Assembly: GCF_017571495.1 (NCBI RefSeq)
Contig: NZ_JAGETZ010000005.1
Span: forward strand, 186,001 to 250,000
DNA: 64,000 nucleotides
Reading direction: 5' to 3'
From: Hymenobacter negativus
GTDB lineage: Bacteria; Bacteroidota; Bacteroidia; Cytophagales; Hymenobacteraceae
Position 1 is the first letter of the stretch. Every line of letters begins with the position of its first letter. Shown one piece after another: positions 62,601 through 64,000 of the stretch. The notes below the pieces were generated by a model, which worked only from the letters and a program-made list of their open reading frames with translations, had not been told where the DNA came from and did no database searches. A program made the translations under genes and the position numbers.

Positions 62601-62844
62601 CCGTGCTTCTACCTACTTCATCGAAAACGCTTCTTACCTGAAGCTGCGCAACGTGCAGCTGGGCTACTCGCTGCCTGCCGAAGTGGCCGGCAAGGTGAAG
62701 CTGCAAGGGGTACGCATCTACGTGCAGGCCCAGAATTTCTTGCTCGGCAAAAGCAAGCAGTTCACCGGCCCCGACCCCGAAGTAACGAACTACCAATACC
62801 CGGTGCCGCTCATTTTCACCACCGGCCTCAACCTTTCCTTCTAA
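59686..62844 (+). CDS. susC: SusC/RagA-type TonB-dependent outer membrane receptor
   Basis: A 1052-residue outer membrane protein importing glycans or oligosaccharides with TonB energy. N-terminal signal, then a carboxypeptidase-regulatory-like domain (ITGKVTDEKGEGLPGVTVLV) ending in DEVVVTGYQVQRKTDLTGAV, the SusC signature. The plug follows with RIRGFGTLGNNDPLYVIDG, and the barrel fills the rest, with KLRNVQLGYSLP near the end as typical of this class. A short gap separates it from susD. Substrate cannot be read from the sequence, but the adjacent regulator suggests a simple sugar or its polymer. Confidence 0.95.
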   Translation: MNTLLHSLPQAALVALLAGGPALAAAPAEAGRPTGLTHSELADRPITGKVTDEKGEGLPGVTVLVKGTALGTSTGPDGSFAISVPDNATLIFSFVGYKTQEVAVGSQTTVAAQLAADVAALDEVVVTGYQVQRKTDLTGAVSVIKVDEVKSMTSNDVTRNLQGRVPGVNITTDGAPGSGATVRIRGFGTLGNNDPLYVIDGIPTKEGIGQINQNDIESIQVLKDASAASIYGSRAGNGVIIITTKKAKKGATRVDFSTFFTLQKAGPHIQMLNTLDYGKVYWQASANDRTTPNIPFYSYQSHLDASGQPVLDQVVVPEFIDADKTLRSADTDWFKQTQQDALIQQYNLSLSSGGERGGALFSLNYYDNTGTLKYTGLNRFTARLNSDYNFFGGKLKVGENLTLAKTQQAQYDLNLIRDRSSQLPAIVPVHTVDGVGWGGPVAGMGDRDNPLRLLTDNQQNRSNTGRAFGNVFADAEILKGLHLRTSFGVDYSLYKYTELYKTFKAGFLSNQDNRVTVNNNFGGSWTWQNTLNYSVPLGEKHQLDVLLGNERISYNFESTYASRTNFATEDPSYIVLDAGAANKDNGGSATAYRLASYFAKVNYAFADKYLASATIRRDGSSRFGADNQFGIFPALSVGWRLSEEAFVKNSAPFISDLKLRAGWGQTGNQDIANFASRGLYQSLLGTLDPTFDYDHGTAYDIYGNNTALPSGYRRVQRANPNLKWETTTQTNVGVDFGFLDNKLSGSVDYFVKDSKDILVNLPYLAVVGEGGDQFVNGASIQNKGWEFLLGYQNKLANGLTYNITGNVSTFRNKLTFLPDEVINAYGGNGQDVTRIGHSINATYGYVADGLFQSASEVSGAPTQVGAAPGRIRYKDLNGDGKINNFDQTWISEGVPAYSYGLNLGAGYKGFDLQIFLQGVQGLYAYNNSKFRTDFSSLASGENWGARLLDAWTPTNTGSTIPAATLINSNNEGRASTYFIENASYLKLRNVQLGYSLPAEVAGKVKLQGVRIYVQAQNFLLGKSKQFTGPDPEVTNYQYPVPLIFTTGLNLSF

Positions 62845-62866
62845 AGCCCAGCAAAATTCCCCCGCC

Positions 62867-64000
62867 ATGAAATCGATTAAAACCCTCGCGCTGGCCTGCT
62901 CCCTGCTGTCGCTCTCCTTTGGCTGCTCCGATAAGAAATTCCTCGAAGTAGACCCCACCGGCGCCCTCGCCGACGAAGAGTTGAATACGCCCGCCAACAT
63001 TGAAAAGCAGGTGATTGCCGCCTACTCGCAGCTCGGCAACGATGTGTACCGCACCCCCTATACCTCCATGTGGCCCTACGGCAACGTGCGGGCCGGCGAC
63101 GCCTACAAGGGCGGCGGCGGCACCGCCGACGTGGACGCCTTCCACTTCTACGAAACCTTCGCCTTCAACCGCGTCGACGTTGGCAACACCGACGAGCTGT
63201 GGTTCCTGCTTTACATCGGCGTGTCGCGCGCCAACGATGCCCTGCGCCGCCTCGATGCCGTGAGCGACGCCGCCATGCCCAACAAGGCCGTGCGCCAGGG
63301 CGAAGCCCGTTTCCTGCGCGGCCACTTCTACTTTCTGCTGAAGGAGGTGTTCAAGCGCGTTCCCTACATCGACCAAAGCGTGGCCACCAAAGACTACGCC
63401 ACCATCTCGAACGTGGCCCTGAGCAATGACGCGCTCTGGGGCAAAATTGCCGACGACTTCCGCTTTGCGGCAGCCAACCTGCCGGCTGTGCAGCCCGAAA
63501 TTGGCCGGGCCACCAAGTCGGCCGCCCAGGCTTACCTGGCGAAAACGCTCCTCTACCAGGCTTACACGCAGAACGATAACAACGCCGTGACGGGCATTGA
63601 CCCAGCCAAGCTGACGGAAGTGGTGGCACTGTGCGACCAGGTGAGTACCGCCGGCTACGCCCTGAATGCCGATTACGCCACCAACTTCCTGACGGTGGGC
63701 GACAACAGCCGCGAATCGGTGTTCGCCATCCAGTTCTCGCGCAACGACGGCACGCCCAAGGGCCGCACCGACCGCGGCAACGAGCTGAACTACCCCATGA
63801 ACCCCGACTACGGCTGCTGCAGCTTCCACCAGCCCAGCCAGAACCTGGTGAACGCCTACAAGACCGACGCGCAGGGCCTGCCACTCTTCACCACCTTCAA
63901 CAACAGCGACTTGCGTGCCGATATCCCCGCCGACTTCCAGGCCAACGCCGTGGACCCGCGCCTCGACCACACCGTGGCCATCCCTTCGCACCCGTACAAA
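62867..64000 (+). CDS. susD: SusD/RagB-type lipoprotein, truncated at the window end
   Basis: A partial frame of 378 codons open to the window end. ATG 62867 begins MKSIKTLALACSLLSLSFGC with the lipobox Cys at residue 20, then SDKKFLEVDPTGALADEEL, typical of SusD starts. Further family stretches are RANDALRRLDAV and ARFLRGHFYFLLKEVF, the helical TPR-like core. It begins 23 bases after susC, and the pair forms the outer membrane glycan uptake complex. Full SusD proteins are about 500-550 residues, so roughly a third is missing here. The frame is intact up to the end. Confidence 0.93.
   Translation, partial: MKSIKTLALACSLLSLSFGCSDKKFLEVDPTGALADEELNTPANIEKQVIAAYSQLGNDVYRTPYTSMWPYGNVRAGDAYKGGGGTADVDAFHFYETFAFNRVDVGNTDELWFLLYIGVSRANDALRRLDAVSDAAMPNKAVRQGEARFLRGHFYFLLKEVFKRVPYIDQSVATKDYATISNVALSNDALWGKIADDFRFAAANLPAVQPEIGRATKSAAQAYLAKTLLYQAYTQNDNNAVTGIDPAKLTEVVALCDQVSTAGYALNADYATNFLTVGDNSRESVFAIQFSRNDGTPKGRTDRGNELNYPMNPDYGCCSFHQPSQNLVNAYKTDAQGLPLFTTFNNSDLRADIPADFQANAVDPRLDHTVAIPSHPYK

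Noticed and set aside
62828..63991. 387-residue minus-strand frame across susD
   Set aside because: SusD motifs and lipobox run on the plus strand here; the opposing frame has low-complexity Val/Gly/Ala composition.
1..64000. Prophage, insertion sequence, tRNA or rRNA gene
   Set aside because: No integrase, transposase, capsid, tRNA cloverleaf or rRNA stretch was recognised in either strand.

Overview
This 64-kb window is a GC-rich, densely coded bacterial chromosome segment. Protein content points to Bacteroidota, most probably the Cytophagales (Hymenobacter-like). Lineage markers are a SusC/SusD pair next to a hybrid two-component sensor, type IX secretion C-terminal sorting domains of both type A and type B, LytS/LytTR signalling, TAnnTTTG-like promoter boxes, and frequent weak Shine-Dalgarno signals. 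No rRNA, tRNA, CRISPR, transposase or phage gene was recognised.

Layout. (1) 47-11489: a plus-strand nucleotide operon-like run, pyrE-purL-purQ-purCE-(SnoaL)-purD-purN-purF-purM. PurC is fused to a PurE domain of animal-like (class II) appearance, as in vertebrate PAICS, and no purK is present. (2) 11490-23685: a 21.4-bp phased degenerate tandem array next to a small winged-helix-like gene, then pncB, a DUF1345 membrane protein, two divergent NarL-type regulators of identical length, kdsC, a secreted SnoaL-like protein, a DUF1223 protein, an ECF sigma/anti-sigma pair, a ferredoxin/ferredoxin reductase pair and kup. (3) 23854-34447: the most unusual block, seven co-directional genes. They encode a lipoprotein with a degenerate von Willebrand A-like start, a small membrane protein, a tubulin-like GTPase, a 1135-residue protein with an actin/Hsp70-type ATPase core, a Pro/Ala-rich membrane-anchored protein, a MotA/ZorA-like channel protein with a long tail, and a MotB/ZorB-like OmpA-domain protein. 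(4) 34542-38362: aldo/keto reductase, class II aldolase and small secreted proteins. (5) 38452-45466: a tight six-gene minus-strand operon (PqqD-like, ATP-grasp ligase, fold-III PLP decarboxylase, urea transporter fused to an M23 peptidase, TPR/beta-barrel outer membrane protein, TPR protein). (6) 45563-51640: a large T9SS-B adhesin-like protein, a small lipoprotein, a di-haem peroxidase, a LytS/LytTR pair and a small HTH protein. (7) 51839-56556: kaiC-kaiB-kaiB-PAS histidine kinase-CheY-like regulator, without kaiA. (8) 56653-end: a sugar-sensing hybrid two-component regulator followed by susC and a truncated susD.

Between genes lie many palindromic elements of at least four sequence families. 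The AACGTCATGCTGAGC family recurs at six clear sites and one copy supplies the last codons of purN. At three loci the arms of a palindrome carry gene stop codons, and two of these palindromes terminate convergent gene pairs. The best candidate for an undescribed system is the 23.9-34.4 kb tubulin/actin/stator block. The second is the PqqD/ATP-grasp/decarboxylase/urea transporter-peptidase operon. Neither function is assigned here beyond what the domains allow.
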